NCBI GenBank assembly: GCA_011174825.1
Contig: DUEZ01000059.1
Location: forward strand, 1 to 39,885
Source: Anaerolineae bacterium
GTDB taxonomy: Bacteria > Chloroflexota > Anaerolineae > Anaerolineales > E44-bin32
Length of the DNA stretch: 39,885 nt
Reading direction: 5' to 3'
Part shown: one piece after another, positions 1 through 6,296 of the stretch
Layout of the letters: every line of letters starts with the position of its first letter
Position numbering within the stretch: position 1 is the first letter of the stretch
Program-made: the position numbers and the translations under genes
Notes under the pieces: generated by a model
Database searches by the model: none
What the model saw: the letters and a program-made list of their open reading frames with translations, nothing else
What the model was told of the DNA's origin: nothing

Positions 1-2
1 AG

Positions 3-350
3 GGGGACGTGGTTGAGATCCAGACCAACACCGGTGACGTGCAATCCTACGAGCGGTACGGCCGCTTTGGCTTTACCCTCGAGGGTGAAGAGGCTGCACT
101 GACGATCTACCACAACGAGTACGGATTTTTTCTGCCCTTCGCGGACGCGCTAGCTGGGGAGGAGACCTATGGCGCCGGTCGCTACCTCGAGCCGGAGGAG
201 CTCCCTGACGGTCGTTTCAGGGTGGACTTCAACCTGGCCTACAACCCCTATTGTGCTTACAACCCCAATTGGAGCTGCCCACTCACCCCCTTTGAAAATC
301 GACTCAAGGTCCCGATACGGGCAGGGGAGAAGGTGTTCGAGGAAGCGTAA
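3..350 (+). CDS. DUF1684 family protein, C-terminal part (5' truncated)
   Basis: The reading frame is open from the first bases of the window, so the true start lies upstream and only about 115 C-terminal residues are visible. The sequence carries the strongly conserved DUF1684 core: YERYGRFGF near the start, then ETYGAGRYLEPEE, DFNLAYNPYCAYNP, WSCPLTP and a closing VPIRAGEKVF. The Tyr/Asn/Pro/Cys-rich block is the family signature. The biochemical function of DUF1684 is not established. The stop is followed by 242 bp of non-coding repeat-bearing sequence, so it is probably the last gene of its transcript. Family assignment is confident; function is unknown. Confidence 0.85.
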   Translation, partial: GDVVEIQTNTGDVQSYERYGRFGFTLEGEEAALTIYHNEYGFFLPFADALAGEETYGAGRYLEPEELPDGRFRVDFNLAYNPYCAYNPNWSCPLTPFENRLKVPIRAGEKVFEEA

Positions 351-375
351 CGTTCCGACACGATTTACCGAACAA

Positions 376-443
376 TGTAATTGCTAGGAGCACTCGCTCA
401 ATCTGTCATTGCGAGGAGCACACCAGTGCGACGAAGCAATCTT
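376..443. repeat. Degenerate dispersed repeat of the CATTGCGAGGAGC type
   Basis: The stretch contains TGTCATTGCGAGGAGCACAC followed by GTGCGACGAAGCAATCTT, preceded by a degraded copy (ATTGCTAGGAGCACTCGC). This motif resembles a short dispersed intergenic repeat common in many environmental bacterial genomes. It lies in the gap between the DUF1684 gene and the next gene. No coding role is seen. Confidence 0.5.
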
Positions 444-497
444 ATCGTTGACGACCTTGCCTGCCAAGACAGCCTAAGACGAGACCCAATAATCCAG

Positions 498-526
498 CTT
501 CCCGCGAACTTGTAACTCGCGGGAAG
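498..526. repeat. Palindrome of family B (divergent copy)
   Basis: A 10-bp inverted repeat, CTTCCCGCGA (498-507) and TCGCGGGAAG (517-526), with a 9-nt loop. It is a diverged member of the CTCCCCGCGAGCTT palindrome family also found at 25058-25088, 29505-29533 and 31961-31991. It may act as a transcript 3' end for the DUF1684 gene, but no T-tract follows. Confidence 0.55.
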
Positions 527-592
527 TTTAACGAAGACCGTGGCACTTGAAGACGATTTGACAGGCACCCGGAGAGATATTAAGCTTCTGGC

Positions 593-985
593 GTGCAACC
601 TCAACCTAACCCTAACCCCCCAAAGGGATTCGCCCATCCTGTCGAGGCCAAGTTCGCCAGACTGCTAGATTTTTATCGTATCCCCTGGGAACACGAACCT
701 ACGACTTTTCCGCTGTCCTTCGATGAAGAGGGCAATATCCACGAGGCGCTTACCCCGGATTTCTACCTCCCCAATCAGGACCTCTATATTGAACTGACCA
801 CCAAGCTCCAATCCCAAATCACGGAAAAAAACCGCAAGATCCGTCTCCTACGGCAACACTACCCTCACATCAATATCAAGCTGCTCAACCGGAAAGACAT
901 GCGTATCCTGCTGATTAAATACGGCTTTGATGCTGTGACCGGTAAATTGATCGGAAAGCCTCGAGATGTCGACATATCAAAATAA
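593..985 (+). CDS. Small PD-(D/E)XK-like protein, putative nuclease fold
   Basis: 130 residues from a GTG start; no in-frame ATG lies nearby and a purine-rich GGAGAG sits 16 nt upstream. Seen in the sequence: E18 in an N-terminal helix (VEAKFARLL), then TPDFYLP with D56, then YIELT with E67 and T69, followed by a basic helix (EKNRKIRLLRQHYP) and a final strand. The order E, PD, ExT matches the PD-(D/E)XK endonuclease core, except that the usual ExK is ELT; K71 might substitute. The 3' end overlaps the next gene by 20 bp, so the two are translated together. The pairing with an HPRT-like gene hints at a nucleotide-related role, but no substrate can be named. Fold moderate, function unknown. Confidence 0.7.
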   Translation: MQPQPNPNPPKGFAHPVEAKFARLLDFYRIPWEHEPTTFPLSFDEEGNIHEALTPDFYLPNQDLYIELTTKLQSQITEKNRKIRLLRQHYPHINIKLLNRKDMRILLIKYGFDAVTGKLIGKPRDVDISK

Positions 986-1535
986 CAGCGCAGCAGCACT
1001 ACCGCCCGGTGTGGGACCGGTGGTCTTCTCCGAGGCTCAGATCCAAGCACGCGTCAATGAGCTCGGCGAGGCGATATCCCAAGACTACGCAGGGGCCGAC
1101 CTGGTGCTTATTGGGATCCTGAAGGGCATCGTCTTTTTCATGCCCGATCTTCTACGCACGCTATCAACCCCAGTCATTGTGGATTTCATGTCGATTTCAC
1201 GCTTCGGGCCTTCCGAGGAGACGCGAGGCGCCGCTCGTTTGCTCAAAGACCTTGACCTTTCCCTCCAAGATCGCCACGCACTGGTCATTGAAATTATCGT
1301 CGAAACCGGCTTTACCCTCAGCTATATGCTCCGCACCTTGCAAGCTCGCCAACCAGCATCGTTGGGTGTTTGCACATTATTAGATCGTCCGAAGCATCGA
1401 CTGATCGATGTGCCTTTGAACTACGTGGGATTCGAAGCACCTAAGGAATTTATCGTGGGGTACGGATTGCACTACCGTGAAATGTTCCGCCAATTGCCCT
1501 ACATCGCGTACTATGATCCGAAGAAAGGGGCCTGA
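966..1535 (+). CDS. Hypoxanthine phosphoribosyltransferase-like protein with altered PRPP motif
   Basis: 189 residues, ATG start inside the end of the preceding gene. HPRT hallmarks are present: LIGILKGIVFFMPDLLR (residues 48-64), the VDFMSISRFG strand (72-81), and the C-terminal VGYGLHYREMFRQLPYI that closes over the purine. The PRPP/ribose loop, normally (V/I)-E-D-I-(I/V)-D-T-G, reads VIEIIVETG (residues 107-115): the second acidic residue is I110 and the catalytic-base Asp is E113. In canonical enzymes these side chains bind the ribose hydroxyls and act on the purine. The rest of the fold is intact, so it may be a diverged transferase, a PRPP/nucleotide sensor (as PyrR and PurR are), or poorly active. 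It probably forms a two-gene unit with the PD-(D/E)XK-like gene. Confidence 0.85.
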   Translation: MSTYQNNSAAALPPGVGPVVFSEAQIQARVNELGEAISQDYAGADLVLIGILKGIVFFMPDLLRTLSTPVIVDFMSISRFGPSEETRGAARLLKDLDLSLQDRHALVIEIIVETGFTLSYMLRTLQARQPASLGVCTLLDRPKHRLIDVPLNYVGFEAPKEFIVGYGLHYREMFRQLPYIAYYDPKKGA

Positions 1536-1573
1536 GCCTGCCTCGGCGCCTGCACGAAAGGTTCTAGAAATAA

Positions 1574-1609
1574 AAAGTCCCGGCTCCATATGACAAGGGT
1601 CGGGACTTT
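1574..1609 (-). terminator. Rho-independent terminator of the minus-strand RNA transcript
   Basis: Read on the minus strand, AAAGTCCCG (1609-1601) pairs with CGGGACTTT (1582-1574), and the stem runs into TTTATTTC. On the plus strand the stem is followed by CCCG, not T, so the terminator points leftwards, away from the HPRT-like gene. It lies just downstream of the candidate structured RNA and would be a second, backup stop for it. Confidence 0.75.
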
Positions 1610-1620
1610 CCCGTTCGATT

Positions 1621-1890
1621 AAAAATCCCGAGAGAGGACCCTAGTAACTTGCTTGCTTTCTGGGTTTCCGGTCGATTACTTGCGATCAGCTCTTTCAAGC
1701 TTTCGCACCCTACGTTAGCTCCCGATCCACTCCGACTTTTCGGCGTTTCTCGCTCGCTGGTTCCCCTGGTCTTTCGACCTTTCTTCCAGCTCATGGCCTC
1801 TCAATAAATTGTTTGGCCACTTGCTAACTTCAGTTTCTTTTCTTCGACCTTTCCCCCAGTGCCTCTGGGCTTCAAGGGCTCTCTCTCAGG
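1621..1890 (-). ncRNA. Candidate structured non-coding RNA, about 270 nt, no known family recognised
   Basis: On the minus strand, CCTGAGAGAGAGCCCT (1890-1875) pairs with AGGGTCCTCTCTCGGG (1642-1627): 16 positions with one A-C mismatch and two wobbles, followed by ATTTTT. Inside this end-closing helix are nested elements: CCCAG/CTGGG; GTTAGC/GCTAAC as a long-range 6-bp pair; TGGCC/GGCCA enclosing CAAT/ATTG; GCTGG/CCAGC enclosing GGTC-GAAA-GACC; CCGA/TCGG; AGCT/AGCT; and GGGT/ACCC. The RNA is purine-rich with several GAAA loops. A promoter fits directly upstream and terminators follow. It lacks the landmark sequences I know of RNase P, SRP RNA, tmRNA and group I/II introns. A 76-residue open frame on this strand has no family resemblance or ribosome binding site. 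Confidence 0.55.
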
Positions 1891-1896
1891 AAATAT

Positions 1897-1925
1897 ATAC
1901 TAGCATTTTCCATGTCGTGATTCAA
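1897..1925 (-). promoter_or_regulatory. Promoter for the candidate structured RNA
   Basis: On the minus strand, TTGAAT (1925-1920) is followed by a 17-nt spacer and TAGTAT (1902-1897), with TG one base before the -10 box (an extended -10). A start about seven bases downstream falls at 1890, exactly where the 5' strand of the RNA's closing helix begins. Confidence 0.55.
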
Positions 1926-1956
1926 TAGGTTCCCGATGGTTCCTTGGTCCCCCATT

Positions 1957-1994
1957 AAAAAATGTACCTCTCACCATAGATTCTGGCGAGAGGT
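1957..1994 (-). terminator. Rho-independent terminator of the 86-residue protein gene
   Basis: Minus strand: ACCTCTCGCC (1994-1985), a 9-nt loop, GGTGAGAGGT (1975-1966), then ACA and six T (1962-1957). The 10-bp stem has one wobble. It lies 38 bp after the stop of the upstream minus-strand gene and separates that gene from the RNA gene. Confidence 0.75.
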
Positions 1995-2031
1995 GCTCTC
2001 CAGCTAAAACTGGACTGGTTACTCAGTGGGA

Positions 2032-2292
2032 CTAGTCTTCCTCTAATGGCGCACCCTCAGGTTCGCCCTCGGATTCCTCTTCCCACCATCCCGACATCCA
2101 GGGAGGGGCAAAGCCGTATCCGTGGCCTCTGCGGGCTTTGCGAAATCGTCTTCCGAAACCCATCTTGTGACCAAACATCGTCCCAGGGCGGAACAACATC
2201 TTCTTCAGACGTTCTTTGTCCCCGGTAAGCTCGATGCGGAAACCGTCATCGGTCTCGATCAAACGCATTTCATGGATGACCTTATCTGCCAT
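2032..2292 (-). CDS. Small charged hypothetical protein, 86 aa
   Basis: The ATG at 2292 is chosen over one 33 bp upstream because AAAGGAGG sits 8 nt before it. The N-terminal half (HEMRLIETDDGFRIELTGDKERLKKMLF) looks like a small alpha/beta unit. The middle is Gly/Arg/Phe-rich (FGRRFRKARRGHGYGFAPPW) and the tail is strongly acidic (EEESEGEPEGAPLEED). No Cys and no membrane segment. I do not recognise a characterised family. The basic centre and acidic tail could suit nucleic-acid or protein binding, but this is a guess. It has its own terminator and a strong promoter overlapped by a perfect palindrome, so it is probably a tightly controlled single-gene unit. Confidence 0.7.
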   Translation of the reverse strand: MADKVIHEMRLIETDDGFRIELTGDKERLKKMLFRPGTMFGHKMGFGRRFRKARRGHGYGFAPPWMSGWWEEESEGEPEGAPLEED

Positions 2293-2329
2293 AAACCTCG
2301 CCTCCTTTCCTTGATGATTTACCATTCAC

Positions 2330-2390
2330 TTCAACTATATTGATATCAATATAGTTGAAATAATTATACTAGCTGATTCGATTTTGTCAA
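2330..2390 (-). promoter_or_regulatory. Near-consensus sigma-70-type promoter with 30-bp palindromic operator at the start site
   Basis: On the minus strand TTGACA (2390-2385), a 16-nt spacer and TATAAT (2368-2363) match both consensus boxes perfectly. Just downstream lies a perfect 30-bp palindrome, 2330-2359, centred on TGATATCA with arms starting TTCAACTATAT. The predicted start (about 2356) is inside it, the classic position for a repressor that blocks initiation. The repressor is not encoded nearby; an AT-rich palindrome of this kind would suit a PadR- or ArsR-type winged-helix protein, but that is inference. Confidence 0.8.
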
Positions 2391-2506
2391 GGGTAGAAGC
2401 CCAATCTTCACACCGTCCACATAAATAGCTCGCGACCTCGATCAAGGACTCCATTTTGAACACACGCACCTGCCCTCTTTGATGTTTACTATCCGCAATA
2501 TCCGTT

Positions 2507-2528
2507 GGGGCGGTTCGCGAACCGCCCC
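2507..2528. repeat. Palindrome family A (copy 1)
   Basis: A perfect 22-bp palindrome with arms GGGGCGGTTCG and CGAACCGCCCC, followed by TAC. Same family as 2647-2674, 6542-6568, 20960-20984, 24837-24863, 24901-24928, 32119-32144 and 32284-32311, whose usual ends are GTAGGGGC and GCCCCTAC. Confidence 0.8.
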
Positions 2529-2646
2529 TACACAATAAAAACCGATGGTCTTCTGTCGATCGTGGGGGGCCGACCTGCTTGAGGATCAGGTGCACAAGCT
2601 GCCCGGTCGAGCTTTGTTTCCCACTGCGTTGTGATGAAAACAATAC

Positions 2647-2674
2647 GTAGGGGCGGTTCGTGAACTGCCCCTGC
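2647..2674. repeat. Palindrome family A (copy 2)
   Basis: Arms GTAGGGGCGGTTC and GAACTGCCCCTGC around GT, with two arm mismatches. It lies 120 bp from copy 1 in the same intergenic region. Confidence 0.75.
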
Positions 2675-2813
2675 ATACGAATACTCCATGAGCAGTGGAA
2701 GAACATCTGGACGATTAATTAGACAGAAACTCAATACCCCCTCACCGAGGAAACTAAGCCACTCGAAGCTTAACCTCCCCTCAAGATTTCTCATCGATTG
2801 TTAACCTTACTCT

Positions 2814-3113
2814 ATGCTTCCTCTCATGAACGAATTCTACAATCCTATCTGGTTCGAAGGAGGTCGTGGTTTTCCATATCTGACCCATTCACCTGAGCAG
2901 AGGGACGATCCGTTCGGTGTATATCTACGCGTAAGACAGGTTATCAGAGAGGAAACATTGACAACGGACAGCAAGGGACCACCAAAACGCCAATATCCAC
3001 TCCTGTACGAAAGGGCTGTACCCATCGCGCTGGGTATCGTTGTCTTTGCCATCATTATTTTAATGCTCATCATCGCATCTTCGACCGTGCGTTCCTACAA
3101 CATAAATGAATAA
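2814..3113 (+). CDS. Small single-pass membrane protein (start uncertain)
   Basis: The open frame gives 99 residues from an ATG with no visible ribosome binding site. A more likely start is the TTG at 2958, preceded by AGAGAGG at a 5-nt spacing, giving about 51 residues. Either way the recognisable part is the C-terminal half: a polar stretch with YPLLYERAVPIALG, then one hydrophobic helix (IVVFAIIILMLIIA) and a short polar tail. Short proteins of this kind (PLLYER..P.ALG plus one membrane helix) are, to my knowledge, frequent in Anaerolineae without a known role. If the longer form is real it has an unrelated N-terminus. Moderate confidence that a gene is here, low for the start. Confidence 0.5.
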   Translation: MLPLMNEFYNPIWFEGGRGFPYLTHSPEQRDDPFGVYLRVRQVIREETLTTDSKGPPKRQYPLLYERAVPIALGIVVFAIIILMLIIASSTVRSYNINE

Positions 3114-3162
3114 CACATGGACAAGATATTCCACCCAAATACTGATATCGGTACTTTTTTCT

Positions 3163-3216
3163 GTAGCCGCAGGCTTTAGCCTGCGCTTCCATATACACCC
3201 CAAAGGGTGCGACTAC
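3163..3216. repeat. Twin-hairpin repeat of family D/E
   Basis: An outer stem GTAGCCGC (3163-3170) and GCGACTAC (3209-3216) with one mismatch encloses two hairpins: CGCAGGCT-TT-AGCCTGCG (3168-3185) and CACCC/GGGTG (about 3196-3209). The same layout occurs at 24969-25020 and, degraded, at 32026-32080. It lies in the 336-bp gap between the small membrane protein and the FabH-like gene, in which nothing else is recognised. Confidence 0.65.
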
Positions 3217-3449
3217 CGTGGGACTGCAAATATCATGCCCTTTACGCTCACTCCGCACCATAATTCACCGATCGGTGTTTACAGGGTAAGCACACGCATA
3301 CGACATCGCCCCCTAAGCCGTTTACAACCTGGCATAGATCGATCCTCGATGTTATAAACTTGCGTAAGGGTTCTTAATGGGCTAGTGCTTGATCGAAGTT
3401 GGGTTAAGTTGTTATGTTTTTATGCTACAGGTCATGATTGGAGATCGGT

Positions 3450-4631
3450 ATGACAGAGCGATACGCGAACATTATCGGTTGGGGAAAATACGTACCTTCG
3501 CGGGTCATTACAAACACCGACCTTGAAAATACACTCGACACCAGTGACGAATGGATTTTCACCCGGACAGGCATCCGTCAACGTTACATCGCATCCCCAG
3601 GCGAGAACACCTCCACCATGTCCATCGCCGCCGCTGAGGACGCATTGGAAATGGCTGGAGTCCGCGCCAGGGATTTGGGATTGATCATCGTCGCCACCTC
3701 AAGCCCCGATTACCTCACCCCTCCGGTTTCATCCCAGGTTCAGCATGGGTTGGGCGCCAAAGACGTGGGCGCCTTCACCCTGGTCGCTGGCTGCCCTGGG
3801 TTTGTCTATGGATTGGCCACCGCCCAACAATTCATCATCTCAGGCGCCTGCGATAATGTCCTTGTGGTCGGCGCAGAACTGATCAGCCGTTATACGGACT
3901 GGAGCGATCGGACGACCGCTGTCCTCTTCGGTGACGGCGCTGGGGCTGCCGTCCTTCAAGTGAGTGACAAACCATCGGGGGTACTTTCCTACGTGCTCGG
4001 CTCGGATGGATCCGGCGCGGAACATCTCATCCTCCCGGGAGGGGGGACCGTCGCGCCACCGAGCCAAGAAACCTTGGATCAAGGGTTGCATTACCTGCGA
4101 ATGAACGGACGGCAGATATTTCGTTTCGCCACTCGCGTATTAGGCAAAGCATTGCACCAGGCCATCCAGCAAGCTGGATTAACAACAGATGACATCGACC
4201 TTTTTGTCCCCCATCAAGCCAACTCACGGATCATCGAGAGCGCCGCTCGCTATGTCGGTCTCCCCAAAGAAAAGGTCTTCATAAATATCGAGCGTTACGG
4301 AAACACCTCAGCGGCTTCGATCCCCATCGCAATGTGCGAGGCGCTGGAGCAGGGTCGAATCAAGGTTGGAGACAAAGTGGGGTTTGTGGCCTTTGGGGCA
4401 GGTCTAACCTGGGCGTCAGCGGTCGTTGAGCTCGGCGAACCGAGCATGCCGACCCCCATCGACCGGGAACAGATTTCGCTCCCTACAAGGTTGTTTCAGC
4501 CTATAACCAGGGTAACCCGTGCAACCTCCGCAGGTTTCATGAAGGTCCTGGCAGGATTCCTCGCGCTGTTCGCCGCATTGCGTGGAAGGGGAACAAAACG
4601 ACAAGAAGAAGATAACTCACAGCCCGATTAG
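3450..4631 (+). CDS. 3-oxoacyl-ACP synthase III (FabH)-like ketosynthase with C-terminal extension
   Basis: 393 residues from the ATG at 3450, chosen over a TTG 12 bp upstream because GGAG lies 6 nt before it. Family role: condensation of an acyl-CoA with malonyl-ACP to start fatty acid (or related) chains. The full catalytic triad is visible: C115 in VAGCPGF, H255 in VPHQANSR, and N285 in ERYGNTSAAS. Other family landmarks are GDGAGAAVL and the end motif FVAFGAGLTWASAVV. A usual FabH ends near residue 330; here about 60 further residues follow, with a hydrophobic stretch (FMKVLAGFLALFAAL) and a charged end, perhaps a membrane anchor. Its stop overlaps the end of the convergent ligase gene by 4 bp. 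It may serve a specialised acyl pathway instead of bulk lipid synthesis. Confidence 0.9.
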   Translation: MTERYANIIGWGKYVPSRVITNTDLENTLDTSDEWIFTRTGIRQRYIASPGENTSTMSIAAAEDALEMAGVRARDLGLIIVATSSPDYLTPPVSSQVQHGLGAKDVGAFTLVAGCPGFVYGLATAQQFIISGACDNVLVVGAELISRYTDWSDRTTAVLFGDGAGAAVLQVSDKPSGVLSYVLGSDGSGAEHLILPGGGTVAPPSQETLDQGLHYLRMNGRQIFRFATRVLGKALHQAIQQAGLTTDDIDLFVPHQANSRIIESAARYVGLPKEKVFINIERYGNTSAASIPIAMCEALEQGRIKVGDKVGFVAFGAGLTWASAVVELGEPSMPTPIDREQISLPTRLFQPITRVTRATSAGFMKVLAGFLALFAALRGRGTKRQEEDNSQPD

Positions 4632-6130
4632 CTGTGGGCGGCTTTTACGGCCTCCCGATCGATCTCGCCCCCAGGCCCTCTGGGTAACTCCTCGACAAAA
4701 TCCACATGTCGCGGTTTCTTGTAAGACGCGATGCGACTTGCGACGGCCTCAATGATCTCATCCGCGGTGAGGCTCTCGCCCGGCGCAAGTTCTACAACCG
4801 CTTTGACCGCCTCACCCCACTTCGCATCCGGCACCCCGATGACAGACACAGCCGCTACCTGGGGCAACTCACGAATGATACGCTCGACCTCCTCCGGGTA
4901 GATGTTCTCACCGCCTGATTTGATCAGGTCCTTCTCCGGCTTGCGACCAACGTAATAGAGGTAGCCGTCGCCATCAAACTTGCCGATATCACCGGTGTGG
5001 TGCCACCCGTCGCGAAAGGCATAGTTCGTTGCGTCGGGATCACGCCAGTATTCAGAAAAGACTAATGGACCTTGTACTACAATCTCACCAGGTTCACCGA
5101 TCGGCACATCTTTACCTAGTTCGTTGACACAACGAACACGCGCCGCTGGCAAAGGCCTTCCCGTCGCTCCGGGTCGCTCATCCACCGGCATCAAGGTCAC
5201 CACATTTGAGGTCTCGGCTTGACCAAAACCCGTCCAGAACCTGGCATCGGTTTCGGTATGCAGCCGCTGGATGACATCAGGGGCGTCCAAGCCGAGGACC
5301 AATCTAAGGCTCTTCCACTGAGCTCCGGTGGCCTCACGAGCATCTAAGAGCATGGACAGCACCGGGGGGAAATCAGCCATCAGGGTTACATCGTGTTCGT
5401 CGATGAGATTCGACCCCATTGCAGGATCAAAGGCCTCTAAGATCACATTAGCCCCACCCACCTGGATCATGGCCAGCGATAAACCCAGACCGCTGATGTG
5501 GAACAGAGGGAGCGCCGCCAGATGACGATCATTTATCGTTACACCAATCACTGGGATGAACTGGTAGCCGGCCATGATCAAGTTGGCGTGCGTTAGGACC
5601 GCGCCGCGCGGCACCCCGGCGACCGCCGCGGTCGAGATGATCACAAAGGGATCATCGCTACTCACCTCGACAGATTCAGCGGTGGGCTTCTCATACAAGT
5701 CAGAGAACAGTATAAACCCATCAGCCGATCCCTCACCCACGATGGCTCGGATCCTTAAACCGCTCAGATCGAGCCCCTCCAATTGGGGGAGATTTATGGC
5801 GCCCACCGCCATCATTTGTGGGTCCGCCAGGGTCACGACATGCTGGACCTCTTCGGCTGTCAATCGCCAGTTGATCGGGTAAGCAACAGCGCCAATCTTG
5901 GCACACGCGCCGTACAACTCGAGGTACTCGGGTGAGTTCTGTGCCAGCATACAGAGGCGGTCCCCCTTAGCGATCCCCCGCTTTAGCAGGCCGGAGGCCA
6001 AGTGATCCACACGGTCAAGGAACTGTTCATGAGTGTAGGATCGATCGGAAGTAAGCACCGCAGGTTCGGATCCAAACATACGGGCGTTATGTTCCAGAAA
6101 GTGATAGAGCGTTAGATCACGCAAGCCCAT
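4628..6130 (-). CDS. Acyl-CoA ligase-like (AMP-binding, ANL superfamily) protein with altered core motifs
   Basis: 500 residues; GGAGGAG precedes the ATG. ANL enzymes activate carboxylic acids with ATP and then form CoA thioesters. Recognisable motifs: GFGQAETSN (A5), HTGDIGKFDGDGYLYYVGRKPEKDLIKSGGENIYP split over A7-A8, with the YxGR hinge. Two key motifs are changed. The phosphate-binding loop, normally (T/S)SGTTGxPKG, reads STAAVAGVPRG (residues 166-176). The C-terminal A10 motif, normally PRxxxGK(I/V), reads PRGPGGEID, with E489 in place of the Lys needed for adenylation. It may be a distinct conserved subfamily, a one-step thioester enzyme, or inactive. It is convergent with the FabH-like gene, with a 4-bp overlap. 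Confidence 0.85.
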   Translation of the reverse strand: MGLRDLTLYHFLEHNARMFGSEPAVLTSDRSYTHEQFLDRVDHLASGLLKRGIAKGDRLCMLAQNSPEYLELYGACAKIGAVAYPINWRLTAEEVQHVVTLADPQMMAVGAINLPQLEGLDLSGLRIRAIVGEGSADGFILFSDLYEKPTAESVEVSSDDPFVIISTAAVAGVPRGAVLTHANLIMAGYQFIPVIGVTINDRHLAALPLFHISGLGLSLAMIQVGGANVILEAFDPAMGSNLIDEHDVTLMADFPPVLSMLLDAREATGAQWKSLRLVLGLDAPDVIQRLHTETDARFWTGFGQAETSNVVTLMPVDERPGATGRPLPAARVRCVNELGKDVPIGEPGEIVVQGPLVFSEYWRDPDATNYAFRDGWHHTGDIGKFDGDGYLYYVGRKPEKDLIKSGGENIYPEEVERIIRELPQVAAVSVIGVPDAKWGEAVKAVVELAPGESLTADEIIEAVASRIASYKKPRHVDFVEELPRGPGGEIDREAVKAAHS

Positions 6131-6296
6131 CTTCTCCTCCTTAATCCTGTGTAAGTGTGAGCCACACGGATAACAATCATTGATCTATCCTTTGTTTTCC
6201 AGATCATTCGTTTTCTCGTTGGATTACACTTTAGCAACTCTCATAGGGGCGATCAGTCGAGGATACCAGGCGATTTCCATGACCTGGAAGTCTATT

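Larger units (their letters stand above)
2400..2813. other. Non-coding region with two family A palindromes
   Basis: No convincing gene is seen; the open frames here lack ribosome binding sites and family resemblance. The region holds two GC-rich palindromes of the GGGGC...GCCCC type (2507-2528 and 2647-2674). The sequence between them is not recognised. Confidence 0.5.

Noticed and set aside
600..621. Telomere-like CCTAACCCTAACCCCC
   Set aside because: It is a short stretch of coding sequence for Pro/Asn residues at the start of the PD-(D/E)XK-like gene, without further copies.
1564..1794. 76-codon open frame on the minus strand
   Set aside because: Overlaps the candidate structured RNA, has no ribosome binding site, runs into the terminator stem, and resembles no family.
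1621..1890. RNase P, SRP RNA, tmRNA, group I or II intron identity for the RNA
   Set aside because: The diagnostic conserved segments I know of each (for example GAGGAAAGTCC, the SRP GGAA helix 8 motif, the tmRNA T-arm with CCA, domain V) are not found.
2335..2706. 123-codon open frame on the minus strand
   Set aside because: It runs through two palindromes, the promoter and the operator of the 86-aa gene, and shows no family resemblance.
2850..2880. tRNA T-arm-like GGTTCGAAGG
   Set aside because: No acceptor, D or anticodon arms can be formed around it; it may be part of a small coding frame.
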